NCBI GenBank assembly: GCA_034429215.1
Contig: DAOUGI010000010.1
Coordinates: 1 to 28,243, forward strand
DNA from: JAFGOG01 sp034429215
GTDB taxonomy: Bacteria; Chloroflexota; Anaerolineae; JAAYZQ01
Length of the DNA stretch: 28,243 bases
Direction: 5' to 3'
Positions 6,826 through 13,765 of this stretch are shown one piece after another. The position numbers were made by a program, and so were the translations under genes. Positions within the stretch are counted from its first letter, which is position 1. Each line of letters opens with the position of its first letter. Under the pieces are notes generated by a model. The model worked only from the letters and a program-made list of their open reading frames with translations, made no database searches and was not told where the DNA came from.

Positions 6826-8160
6826 TTACAGCAGGCCTACCTCTCGCCCGCGCGCTACGGCCTGAGTGCGGCTCTGGACGCCGAACTTGCCATAGATGTT
6901 GTTGATGTGGCGCTTGACCGTCCCGGGAGCGATGATCAGCCGGGCCGCGATCTCCTGGTTGGAGAGCCCGGCGGCGATGAGGCGCAGCACTTCAACCTCC
7001 CGCTCGCTCAAGGGCTCGACCAGCGGCTGCGCCGGCCCGGCAACGGGCCGGGCCGGGCCGACGGCCAGGCGTGCATGGTGCCGGGCCTGTTCCTCCAGCC
7101 CATGAGCCTGATACCAGGCTGCCGCCCTTTTGTGTAGCTCGATCTGGTCCTGTTCTGAGAGGCTCAGGCGCAGCACCTCGGCAAAGAGGACGTGGTAGCG
7201 GTACCACTGGCGGCGATTGTCGAGGCGGACGACAAAGAGGTTGGCCCCTTCGAGCCGGTCGAGGATCGCCTGGGCGTCGTCGCGGCCGGTGAGGGCGGCG
7301 CACAGGGGAGCGCACAGGCGATCCAGGATCGAGGTCTGGCGCAGGAAGAGGTGGACCGCTTCGGGCTCGCGATCCAGTACCTCGGCCATCAAATAGTCGA
7401 CAATGTAGCGGTCGTCGCCGGCAAAGGCGGCCACGAATTGGTCGGTAGAGCCGGCCTGGCGGAGGGCCAGCCCGGCAAGTTGGAGGCCGGTGATCCAGCC
7501 TTCGGTCCGGGCCGTGAGCGCCGCGACCGCCGCGGGCGACAGGCCAAGGCTCATCGTGCCGTTGAGGAAGAGGGCCGCTTCCTGGGGTGTGAAGCGCAGA
7601 TCTCGCTCCCGGATCTCGGTCATCAGGTTGCGGGCGCGCAGGCGGGCGAGGGGCAAGGGCGGGTCTTCGCGCGTGGCGATGGCGACGTGCAGGCCGGGCG
7701 GTCCTTTCTCGAGGAGGAGGGCCACCAGGTCGTGCACGGAGAAATCGGCGATCAGATGATAGTCGTCCAGGACGAGCAGCAGGCGGCTGCCGCCGGCGGC
7801 AAGGCTGTTGATGAGGCCGACCAGCAGTTCCTGGGGCGAGGCGGATGAGGGGTCCATCCCTGCTGCCTGCCCAAGACGAGCGTCCGCCTGGGCGAGGGCC
7901 GCGCTCAGGCAGCGGATAAAGCGGGCTGGATCGTTGTCCCCTTCGTCGACTGCCAACCAGGCTACAGGCTCTTGGGCCGCGCCGGCCCACTCGCGGACCA
8001 GGGTCGTTTTGCCAAAGCCCGGCGGGGCGGAGAGGAGCGTCAGGCGGTGTCCCAGACGCACGCCTTCCGCCAGCCGGACCGCCAGGCGCGAGCGGGCGAC
8101 CGCGTCGGGCCGGGCCGGCGGGATCTGGAGCCTGGTGGACAGCAATGGATCGGCGGTCAT
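6826..8160 (-). CDS. Compact MalT-like (LAL) LuxR-family transcriptional regulator
   Basis: This 444-residue ATP-dependent regulator has a STAND NTPase module (about 5-340) and a LuxR-type helix-turn-helix at 383-444 ('LSEREVEVLRLIAAGLSNQEIA'-type). Walker A is GFGKTT (48-53); Walker B is LLLVLDD with D132-D133. MalT-like proteins usually have about 900 residues, with a long TPR sensor region between the two modules. Here the chain runs from the 'A-A-A-W-Y-x-x-H-G' winged segment (about 345-362) straight to a short Pro-rich linker and the HTH, so the TPR ligand domain is absent. There is no strong ribosome site before ATG 8160. It starts 22 bases after the stop of the membrane protein gene, so they form an operon and may be coupled. 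The likely targets are the two operators at 6786 and 8993. Confidence 0.9.
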   Translation of the reverse strand: MTADPLLSTRLQIPPARPDAVARSRLAVRLAEGVRLGHRLTLLSAPPGFGKTTLVREWAGAAQEPVAWLAVDEGDNDPARFIRCLSAALAQADARLGQAAGMDPSSASPQELLVGLINSLAAGGSRLLLVLDDYHLIADFSVHDLVALLLEKGPPGLHVAIATREDPPLPLARLRARNLMTEIRERDLRFTPQEAALFLNGTMSLGLSPAAVAALTARTEGWITGLQLAGLALRQAGSTDQFVAAFAGDDRYIVDYLMAEVLDREPEAVHLFLRQTSILDRLCAPLCAALTGRDDAQAILDRLEGANLFVVRLDNRRQWYRYHVLFAEVLRLSLSEQDQIELHKRAAAWYQAHGLEEQARHHARLAVGPARPVAGPAQPLVEPLSEREVEVLRLIAAGLSNQEIAARLIIAPGTVKRHINNIYGKFGVQSRTQAVARGREVGLL

Positions 8161-8182
8161 GATATCAACCGAACAACCGGAT

Positions 8183-8914
8183 TCAGCTCATGTCCTCGAG
8201 GTCATCGTGTCCGGCTGCCTCCTTTGCCTGCGCCGGCGGGCCGGCTGAGCGAGCCCATCGACCGGCCAGGCGGGCGTCGATGTCTGCGGAGCGGCGCCGC
8301 AGGGCATAGATGAGGTAGGCCAGGCCACCGGCGAGGAGGAAGAGGGTGATGGCGATGCCCAACTCCGAAGGCAGCACGTCCGACACGGGGATAAAGATCA
8401 GAAAGCTGGCGGCCGCCGCCAGCCAGCACGCGTAGCCGAGCCAGCGCCAGAGCGGCTGGTCGGTCCACAGCCAAAAGGCGTGGGACAGGCCGCCAAGCAG
8501 GGCAAAGAGAAGGGTCAGAGCCAGCGCGACGTGGATGACTGGGGTGACCCAGACGGTGACCGCGCTCAGGCCGCCGAGGAGCAGCAGGTAGAGCGCTATC
8601 ACCAGGGCGTTGATCAGCAGATCGTAGCGTCTGGTCTGGCGCGACAGCCTGAGCTGGGCCTGAGCGTCGAGCACCCGGACCGACAGCAGGGGGATGGCCA
8701 GGTCGCGCAGCCGGGCCAGCAGCCCGTACAGGGCGGCGTGGTCGGGCACCCTGCCCCGCAGGGTAGATTCGCCCCCTGTGGTCGACACGGTCAGGTCGTC
8801 GAACCAGGAGGCCCACTGTTCGGCGGACAGGCGGCCCCTGACCCGGATCTCGTACAGGAAAGGCGGCTGGTCGAATTCGCCGCCGCCGGCGGCCTTTTCG
8901 CGGTTCTTTTTCAT
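8183..8914 (-). CDS. Conserved small-domain membrane protein of unknown function
   Basis: The 243-residue product begins with a soluble domain (about 18-85) of the pattern 'Y-E-I-R-V-x-G-x-L-x3-W-x2-W-F-D-x-L-T' and 'P-D-x-A-A-L-x-G-L-L-x-R-L-R-D-L', ending in 'I-P-L-L-S-V'. I associate this domain with many small Chloroflexota proteins. Five to six hydrophobic segments follow at about 99-215, then a charged cytosolic tail. No catalytic motif is visible. ATG 8914 is preceded by GGGAGG. It is the first gene of the operon with the MalT-like regulator and so is a candidate partner or sensor for it. That link rests on position only. Confidence 0.8.
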   Translation of the reverse strand: MKKNREKAAGGGEFDQPPFLYEIRVRGRLSAEQWASWFDDLTVSTTGGESTLRGRVPDHAALYGLLARLRDLAIPLLSVRVLDAQAQLRLSRQTRRYDLLINALVIALYLLLLGGLSAVTVWVTPVIHVALALTLLFALLGGLSHAFWLWTDQPLWRWLGYACWLAAAASFLIFIPVSDVLPSELGIAITLFLLAGGLAYLIYALRRRSADIDARLAGRWARSAGPPAQAKEAAGHDDLEDMS

Positions 8915-8960
8915 GGCGTTTGCCTCCCAGGATAGACAATCGTTATTGGCTTACGCCGCC

Positions 8961-9009
8961 ATTATCGCACAAATGCAAGTCCGTGTCATGTACCAAAGGG
9001 CACATTTGG
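8961..9009 (-). promoter_or_regulatory. Promoter with operator copy A for the membrane protein/LuxR operon
   Basis: On the minus strand the dyad CCAAATGTGCCCTTTGG (9009-8993; CCAAA/TTTGG arms) is followed after three bases by -35 ATGACA (8989-8984), a 17-bp spacer and -10 GATAAT (8966-8961). A position directly against the -35 is typical of class II activation by LuxR-type proteins. It matches copy B in sequence and spacing, which suggests autoregulation by the encoded LAL protein. Confidence 0.6.
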
Positions 9010-9020
9010 CTACTATTCTC

Positions 9021-10115
9021 TCACTTGTACACTGCGGCCGGTGTGGCGACAGGAGCAGGTCGATCGTGGATGGTATAGTCAATCAAATAACGCGCTTCGC
9101 CAAAGGGAGTCCCCTGGTGGTGCCAAAAACTGCCGACCACGCCAACGCCCGGGCACAAATATTCCCAGTAGGCCCCGGGATTGTACCAGGTGACGAGCAA
9201 GAAGCATTCGCTGCAATCTGTGGCGCAGTCGTCCAGTTTGATCTGTGCCTCGACGTCTTTGTACTCATCCGTACGGGTCCGTGTGGAATAGATTATGGTG
9301 AAGGTACGAGTGCCGAGATTGTCCGTTGGCTGGCTGAGATTAAGCCTCTCCGCGACCACACGAGCAGCGGCTTGTTCCCAGCAGATAGCAGGATCAACCG
9401 GTTCTGCGGAGTCAGGCTCCCAACAGTCTGCTTCTGCAAGAGGAAAAACATACTCGGGTCCAGTCTGTGACAAGGCGGTCTTCCAGTTGCGGTGTTTCAG
9501 CTCCATGTCATTATGTGCATAATAGACATAGACTTGAGTGCCGCTGATCACATACCAATAGGAATCAGTCGATTCTTCCAGCGGCAGCCATTCAGCCCAC
9601 TCGTTCTCCTCCAGGTTGCCAGGGACTTGGTCTGGCTTGTACTCGCTTCTTATCTTGGCCGCAAAGACCGGTGGCAGCCATTGGACCCCGACCACTGTTT
9701 TGGTAACGGTGGCAGTCATAGTGATGGTCTGTGTATCGTACCCGGCATAGCTAATGGAAGTGTAGACCCAGGTGTCGCCTACGTCCAATGGGAACTCGGC
9801 CAAGGGGCTGTTTGGGGGAGTTGGCGTTGGGGAAGATGCCGGCGTTGGCGTCGGTGGGGGAGTTGTCGTTGGGGTGTCAGTTGAGGCCGAGGTTGGCGTC
9901 GCGGAGGCGGTGGGGGAGGGCAGTGGAGTAAGGTCGGTGGCGTCGGTCGCTTGTGCCAGCATGGCCACCGGTGTCGGCGTTGTAGTGGCGGCGCAGCCTG
10001 ACAAGCCCAGGCAAGTCACGAAGGCAAGCCCAAAGAGCATCCTCCCCAAATGACGAAACTGTGCCAGGTATCTCAAGGTTGCAGCAGCGTCAACCGATCC
10101 CAACCGGAGTTTCAT
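9021..10115 (-). CDS. Secreted lipoprotein with Thr/Pro-rich linker
   Basis: The product is about 364 residues. A signal peptide ends in the lipobox L-S-G-C, so the mature protein should be lipid-anchored outside the membrane. A low-complexity Thr/Pro/Ala/Ser linker of about 60 residues follows. Next comes a globular domain that opens with 'FPLDVGDTWVYTSISY', a motif seen in Chloroflexota lipoproteins of unknown role, and it contains several Cys residues. The start is uncertain. A promoter at 10160-10132 would place transcription near 10125, so ATG 10124 would be leaderless. ATG 10115 gives a basic n-region. ATG 10040 has GGGGAGG directly adjacent. No enzymatic motif is recognised. Confidence 0.75.
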   Translation of the reverse strand: MKLRLGSVDAAATLRYLAQFRHLGRMLFGLAFVTCLGLSGCAATTTPTPVAMLAQATDATDLTPLPSPTASATPTSASTDTPTTTPPPTPTPASSPTPTPPNSPLAEFPLDVGDTWVYTSISYAGYDTQTITMTATVTKTVVGVQWLPPVFAAKIRSEYKPDQVPGNLEENEWAEWLPLEESTDSYWYVISGTQVYVYYAHNDMELKHRNWKTALSQTGPEYVFPLAEADCWEPDSAEPVDPAICWEQAAARVVAERLNLSQPTDNLGTRTFTIIYSTRTRTDEYKDVEAQIKLDDCATDCSECFLLVTWYNPGAYWEYLCPGVGVVGSFWHHQGTPFGEARYLIDYTIHDRPAPVATPAAVYK

Positions 10116-10131
10116 CTCTTCCATTGGCTTT

Positions 10132-10160
10132 ATTGTATTTGAAAAGTAGGCAGTATGCAA
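10132..10160 (-). promoter_or_regulatory. Promoter of the lipoprotein gene
   Basis: On the minus strand TTGCAT (10160-10155) and TACAAT (10137-10132) are separated by 17 bp. The predicted start near 10125 excludes the longer reading-frame start at 10160. Confidence 0.5.
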
Positions 10161-10262
10161 CTATGACGAGAAGGAAGGCGTTCCTTGGTCAAAAAAGGGA
10201 TGCGCTTTACAACGCGCATTCAGGGCCCGCTGGCGTTGCCTGCCAACCACAAAGCCAAGAAC

Positions 10263-10291
10263 TTGCCTATTGAAGCAGATAGTCTTACAAT
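10263..10291 (+). promoter_or_regulatory. Promoter of the cupin gene
   Basis: TTGCCT (10263-10268) and TACAAT (10286-10291) are separated by 17 bp. The start would be near 10298, leaving a leader of about 60 bases before ATG 10361. Confidence 0.5.
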
Positions 10292-10360
10292 GGCAGATCG
10301 CCGAACTCCAGGAGTGGTATGCATCGGTTATCTTCGGTCAAATTTCAAGAGGAGCTTGTC

Positions 10361-10714
10361 ATGCGAGTAGCGACAACCGATCAGGGCACGGCTAAAGGAT
10401 AGTACTGGGGACCGTGGAACTCGAGCCTGGGCATCTCGGTTGGTTTTGCCAATACGGGTGTTGACGAGCCACACCTGCACCAGAGGATGACAGAGATATA
10501 CTTGATGGCTCGCGGGACGACAGAGATGCGTGTCGAGACGGAGACGATCCACCTGTCCGAAGGGCAGGTCATCGCCATCGAGCCCGGAGAGGCCCACACG
10601 TTCCTATCCAGCTCTTCCGATCATTTTCACTTTGTGATCCACACCCCGGGCCTGGAGGGCGATGAGGCGCGCGCAGACAAGGTCGCGGTGCCGAGGTCGC
10701 ACCTGGGGTTGTGA
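10361..10714 (+). pseudogene. Cupin-domain protein interrupted by an in-frame TAG
   Basis: An ATG at 10361, with AGAGGAG well placed before it and a promoter at 10263-10291, opens a frame that meets TAG at codon 14 (10400-10402). It then stays open in the same frame to TGA 10712-10714. Reading through gives a normal 117-residue single-domain cupin. Motif 1 is H38-x-H40-x4-E45-x6-G52 and motif 2 is P-G-E-A-H, so the metal-ligand set is complete. The conserved segment 'Y-W-G-P-W-N-S' starts right after the TAG, so the real gene includes the part before ATG 10487. A single-base change (for example from TGG or CAG), a sequencing error or amber read-through could each explain it. The gene ends one base before the convergent Nudix gene. 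Confidence 0.75.
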
Positions 10715-10715
10715 A

Positions 10716-11264
10716 TCAGGCCGGACCGGGGCCCGCAACGAGCAGCGGCTCGCACCACAGGAGGGCCAGGGCGCTTGGGCCGTCACTGATCTCGCCCGAC
10801 CGGGCCATGCGAATTGCTTCGTCGACCGGCACCAGGCGCAGCTCTAGGTCTTCAGTCGGTTCGCGGTGGGGCTCGCCGAGCTCGATGCCGGTGGCTAGAT
10901 AGACATAAGCGATCTCGCTGGAGATGCCGTTGGAGGTGTAGAAGCGGCCGACGTAGCGGAGGGCAGCCGCCCGCCCGCCAACCTCTTCGAAAAGCTCGCG
11001 GCGGGCCATTTCCTCCGGGCTTGAACCCGGCAACAGCCCACCGGCCGGCACCTCGAGGCAGTGCTCGCCGACGGGGTGGCGGTAGCTCCAGATCAGGACG
11101 ACCTGGCCGTCGCTCGTGACCGGGACTACCCACACCGCGCCGGGGTGCTCGACCAGGGTATAGGTGAACTCGTGCCCGGCGGCGGTGCGCAGCCGATCCT
11201 GGCGCAGATTGTACCAGCGGCTCTGCCACAGGTAACGGCTGTCCAGCGTTTCCCAGACAGGCAT
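10716..11264 (-). CDS. Nudix hydrolase, ADP-ribose pyrophosphatase-like
   Basis: This 182-residue cytoplasmic enzyme probably cleaves a nucleoside diphosphate linked to another moiety, such as ADP-ribose. The Nudix box covers residues 75-97 ('P-A-G-G-L-L-P-G-S-S' to 'R-R-E-L-F-E-E-V-G-G'). The core R89-E90 and E93-E94 are present, while the first Glu of the GX5E part is Ser81. The N-terminal strand pattern 'W-x-S-x-W-Y-N-L-R-x-D' and 'V-E-H-P-G-A-V' is typical of the ADP-ribose branch. It starts nine bases after the nitrilase-like gene stop and belongs to the same transcript. Its stop is one base from that of the convergent cupin. Confidence 0.88.
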   Translation of the reverse strand: MPVWETLDSRYLWQSRWYNLRQDRLRTAAGHEFTYTLVEHPGAVWVVPVTSDGQVVLIWSYRHPVGEHCLEVPAGGLLPGSSPEEMARRELFEEVGGRAAALRYVGRFYTSNGISSEIAYVYLATGIELGEPHREPTEDLELRLVPVDEAIRMARSGEISDGPSALALLWCEPLLVAGPGPA

Positions 11265-11273
11265 GGCGGCCGG

Positions 11274-12107
11274 CTAGTATTTGCGGACGATGGCCCGGTA
11301 GGCCTGCGGCACGCGGCACTGGATGAGCTGCTGCTCTTCACGGGTGCGGCGCACCACGTCCAGGTCGATCGTCGCCACGGCATAGCCTTCGGTCTCTTCG
11401 TCCATCGAGGCGTAGACCTGGCAGCGCGGGCCGATGATCAGGCTCTGGCCGAAAAAGTGGTAACTATATTCCTCACCGACGCGGTTGCTGGCGGCCACAA
11501 AAAAGGCGTTCTCCAGGGCGCGGGCCCCGACATAGGTCCGCCACTCCTCGATGTAGGGCTCCCAGGCCTGGGCCGGTGGATGGCCCCAGTTGGCGCACAC
11601 GCACAGCAGCTCGGCCCCGTCGAGGGCCAGGCTGCGGGCCACCTCGGGAAAGGCTAGATCCCAGCCGAGCAGCACCCCCACCTGGCCAAAGCTGGTCTCG
11701 AAGGTGGGCAGCCGGTAGCCGGGGCGGAAGGCCAGCCGCTCCTCGCCGGGCAGGTGCAGCTTGCGATACTCGCCGAGCATCTCACCGTCGGGGCCGATGA
11801 CCACGGCGGCGTTGTAGATGGTGCTCTCGACCCGCTCCTTGGTCACCAAGCCAAAGATGATGTGGGTGCTGTAATCGGAGGCCCGCTGCGCCAGGAGGTT
11901 GACGGCGTGGCCCGGCACCCGCTCGGCCGCCTCGGTAAAGCGCAGGCCCAGCTCGTAGCCGGTCGTTGCCAGCTCGGGAAAGACGATCAGGTCTGTCTTT
12001 TGCTCGGTACAGATCTTGTCGACGAATTTGCCCATGGCGATCAGGTTGTCTTCGATTTTGCCCAATTGGGGATTCATCTGCACGGCGGCAACGGTTATTT
12101 CGCGCAT
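11274..12107 (-). CDS. Nitrilase-superfamily protein with catalytic Cys replaced by Gly
   Basis: This 277-residue cytoplasmic carbon-nitrogen hydrolase fold protein has full family length. Glu45 (in F-P-E-L-A-T-T-G-Y) and Lys116 (in Y-R-K-L-H-L) of the triad are present. The nucleophile position, normally 'G-V-x-x-C-x-D-x-x-F-P-E', reads G-V-L-L-G148-W-D-L-A-F-P-E. The codon is GGC (11666-11664), one base from TGC. Without Cys the standard amidase mechanism cannot run, so it may be a binding or regulatory pseudoenzyme. The start at ATG 12107 has AAGGAG eight bases upstream and a strong promoter at 12166-12138. It is the first gene of a transcript with the Nudix hydrolase. Confidence 0.88.
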   Translation of the reverse strand: MREITVAAVQMNPQLGKIEDNLIAMGKFVDKICTEQKTDLIVFPELATTGYELGLRFTEAAERVPGHAVNLLAQRASDYSTHIIFGLVTKERVESTIYNAAVVIGPDGEMLGEYRKLHLPGEERLAFRPGYRLPTFETSFGQVGVLLGWDLAFPEVARSLALDGAELLCVCANWGHPPAQAWEPYIEEWRTYVGARALENAFFVAASNRVGEEYSYHFFGQSLIIGPRCQVYASMDEETEGYAVATIDLDVVRRTREEQQLIQCRVPQAYRAIVRKY

Positions 12108-12137
12108 GTCTCTGTCTCCTTATCTATAGTCGGCTAC

Positions 12138-12166
12138 AGTATACCGCGAATGGCTGAAATCGTCAA
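12138..12166 (-). promoter_or_regulatory. Promoter of the nitrilase-like/Nudix operon
   Basis: On the minus strand TTGACG (12166-12161) and TATACT (12143-12138) are separated by 17 bp. The start would be near 12131, leaving a leader of about 25 bases with the AAGGAG site. Confidence 0.7.
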
Positions 12167-12181
12167 GTGGAGGAAGGTCGC

Positions 12182-12197
12182 TAGCACAAATGTGCTA
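12182..12197. promoter_or_regulatory. 16-bp perfect dyad TAGCACA-AA-TGTGCTA
   Basis: Seven-base arms (12182-12188 and 12191-12197) flank a two-base centre. The dyad overlaps the methyltransferase stop codon and lies about 16 bases upstream of the next promoter's -35. The loop is too short for a good terminator hairpin, so an operator is more likely. No matching regulator was identified. It differs from CIRCE, which needs a nine-base spacer. Confidence 0.35.
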
Positions 12198-12857
12198 AAC
12201 GGCGGATTGCTCCGGTTTGGCGGCGATGACCAGACTGACGGCGGTACCGTCCACGGCGATGGTTCCCCGCCGGGCCGGCAGGCCGGCCTGGCTGAGCAGC
12301 CCCGGCAGATCGGGGGCCGGCCCGCGCTGGCCGGTGACGCGGTAGAGCCGTTCCAGGAGCCGGGCGGGGAGGCTGCGGCGGGTGAACAGGCAGGTCTCGA
12401 CGACGATCAGCCGGGCGCCCGGCTTGAGGACCCGCTCCAGGTGGCCGATCCAGATGGGGTCGTAGACGAACGGCGTGGGGAAGGCCAACACGACGGCGTC
12501 AAAGGCGCGCGCGGCAAAGGGCAGGGCGTTGGCGCGGCCCCGCACCAGGTTGGCGGATGCGGCCCGACGGCGGAGCCGGCGCTGGGCCAGGCGGAGCATG
12601 TAGGGCGACAGGTCGAGGCCGTATGGACGGTAACCGGCCGCGGCCAGGTCGGCCAGCAGGTGGCCGGGGCCAGAGCCCACCTCGAGGATGCTGCCGCCGG
12701 GTGGCAGGCAGGCCAGCGCCGTCCGCTGCCAGCGGCGCCACTTGCCCAACGACACGACCCAACTGACCGGATCGTACAGCCAGGCCAGCTCGTTGTAGAG
12801 CAGCCTGAAGCCAAAGGCGATCAGCCGCGTCCAGAGGGGGTATCTGTGCCGTGACAT
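12195..12857 (-). CDS. Class I SAM-dependent methyltransferase
   Basis: This 220-residue protein has the Rossmann methyltransferase core. Motif I is 'ILEVGSGPGHLL' (57-68), the acidic residue of motif II is in 'PYGLDLSPYM', and a motif IV-like 'FDAVVLAFPTPF' (about 118-129) and motif V-like 'RVLKPGARLIVVET' follow. The N-terminal segment 'LLYNELAWLYDPVSWVVSLGKW' is probably a substrate-binding lid. The substrate is unknown. Its ATG (12857) lies inside the upstream deacetylase gene, and the two reading frames overlap by 37 bases. With no clear ribosome site of its own, translation probably depends on coupling. A branch of the methyltransferase 11 family is likely. Confidence 0.85.
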   Translation of the reverse strand: MSRHRYPLWTRLIAFGFRLLYNELAWLYDPVSWVVSLGKWRRWQRTALACLPPGGSILEVGSGPGHLLADLAAAGYRPYGLDLSPYMLRLAQRRLRRRAASANLVRGRANALPFAARAFDAVVLAFPTPFVYDPIWIGHLERVLKPGARLIVVETCLFTRRSLPARLLERLYRVTGQRGPAPDLPGLLSQAGLPARRGTIAVDGTAVSLVIAAKPEQSAV

Positions 12858-13699
12858 AGCGCGCCAAAGGTGACCAGCTCGATGCCCAGGGCGTTGACCT
12901 GGGCCCGGACGGCCGGGTGGGTGAGCAGGCGCAGCTCGATCTCCCGCTCGGAGCGGTAGCTGCTGGCGGCCAGCGCCGGGTCATCGTTGGCCGGGTGGCA
13001 CATCAGCTCGGTAACGCCTTCCGGCAGAGCCTCCAGGTGGCCGAGCAGCGTCTTGAGGGTCAAGCTGTCGCGCCCAAAGAAGGTGCCGATGAACCGGTCG
13101 GGGTGGGCCAGCCGGCGGGCCTTGAGCAGGGCGCTGTTGGTGACGATCATGCCCCGCACCAGGTCGCGCGGAAAGCCTTCCAGGAAGGGCAGGGTCCTGG
13201 CCGCCTGCTCGAACTCGGTCTCAGGCGGAAAGGGGACGCGCAGGGGCAGCCCGAATTGGGCAGCCAGATCGGCGTACACCTGGAAAAAGGGTGGGTAGAG
13301 GTGGACAAAGTGGTGGCAGTCGAGGTGATCCGGCAGGCGGCCGGCCAGGCCGGCGAACCGCTCGAGCTGGGCAGACAGCTCGGCCTGGAGCTGGGCCACC
13401 GGGATCTGCTCGGCGCGGGCCCAGACGTCGTGCTGCTCGAGGAACAGGCCGCCGGCGCCCACCAGGCCGGGGACCTCATCCGGCGGCAGGATCGGGCGCC
13501 AGGCGGTAAAGACCAGGTGCAGACCCACGCCCAGGCCGGGACAGGCCAGGGCCTCGGCTAGCTGCTCCTCGACGCCGGGCTGGTTGATCATCACGGTGGT
13601 GCTGGTGACGATCCCCTCCCGGTGGGCGGTGAGGATGCCCCGCGATACGCCCGGCGTCCGTCCATAGTCATCGGCGTTGACGATCAGTTGTTTATTCAT
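12821..13699 (-). CDS. ChbG/HpnK (YdjC-like) family deacetylase
   Basis: This 292-residue cytoplasmic protein belongs to the YdjC-like carbohydrate deacetylases, which remove acetyl groups from N-acetylated sugars or hopanoid-linked sugars. The diagnostic N-terminal 'N-A-D-D-Y-G' (8-13) supplies the metal/catalytic Asp. His61 in 'G-V-G-L-H-L' and the His-rich 'H-L-D-C-H-H-F-V-H' (125-133) supply the remaining ligands. The start is ATG 13699 with AGGAG upstream. It overlaps the methyltransferase by 37 bases, suggesting a joint role on a glycolipid or sugar, but this is not proven. A 15-bp hairpin ends only 19 bases before the start codon. Confidence 0.88.
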   Translation of the reverse strand: MNKQLIVNADDYGRTPGVSRGILTAHREGIVTSTTVMINQPGVEEQLAEALACPGLGVGLHLVFTAWRPILPPDEVPGLVGAGGLFLEQHDVWARAEQIPVAQLQAELSAQLERFAGLAGRLPDHLDCHHFVHLYPPFFQVYADLAAQFGLPLRVPFPPETEFEQAARTLPFLEGFPRDLVRGMIVTNSALLKARRLAHPDRFIGTFFGRDSLTLKTLLGHLEALPEGVTELMCHPANDDPALAASSYRSEREIELRLLTHPAVRAQVNALGIELVTFGALCHGTDTPSGRG

Positions 13700-13718
13700 A
13701 TCTCCTGCTCTTTGAGGG

Positions 13719-13752
13719 CGGAAGGCTGGAGGGGAAACCCTCCAGCCTTCCG
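13719..13752 (-). terminator. 15-bp perfect hairpin after the C25 peptidase gene
   Basis: Bases 13719-13733 pair perfectly with 13738-13752 around a four-base loop (GAAA on the plus strand). It lies 14 bases after the peptidase stop and fits transcript termination, although no T-tract follows. It also ends just before the ribosome site of the deacetylase gene, so it could act as a leader structure there. Confidence 0.6.
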
Positions 13753-13765
13753 GTTGATTGGCAGC

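Noticed and set aside
10200..10219. ATGCGC/GCGCAT hairpin between the lipoprotein and cupin genes
   Set aside because: Only six base pairs with an eight-base loop and no T-tract; expected by chance in this composition.
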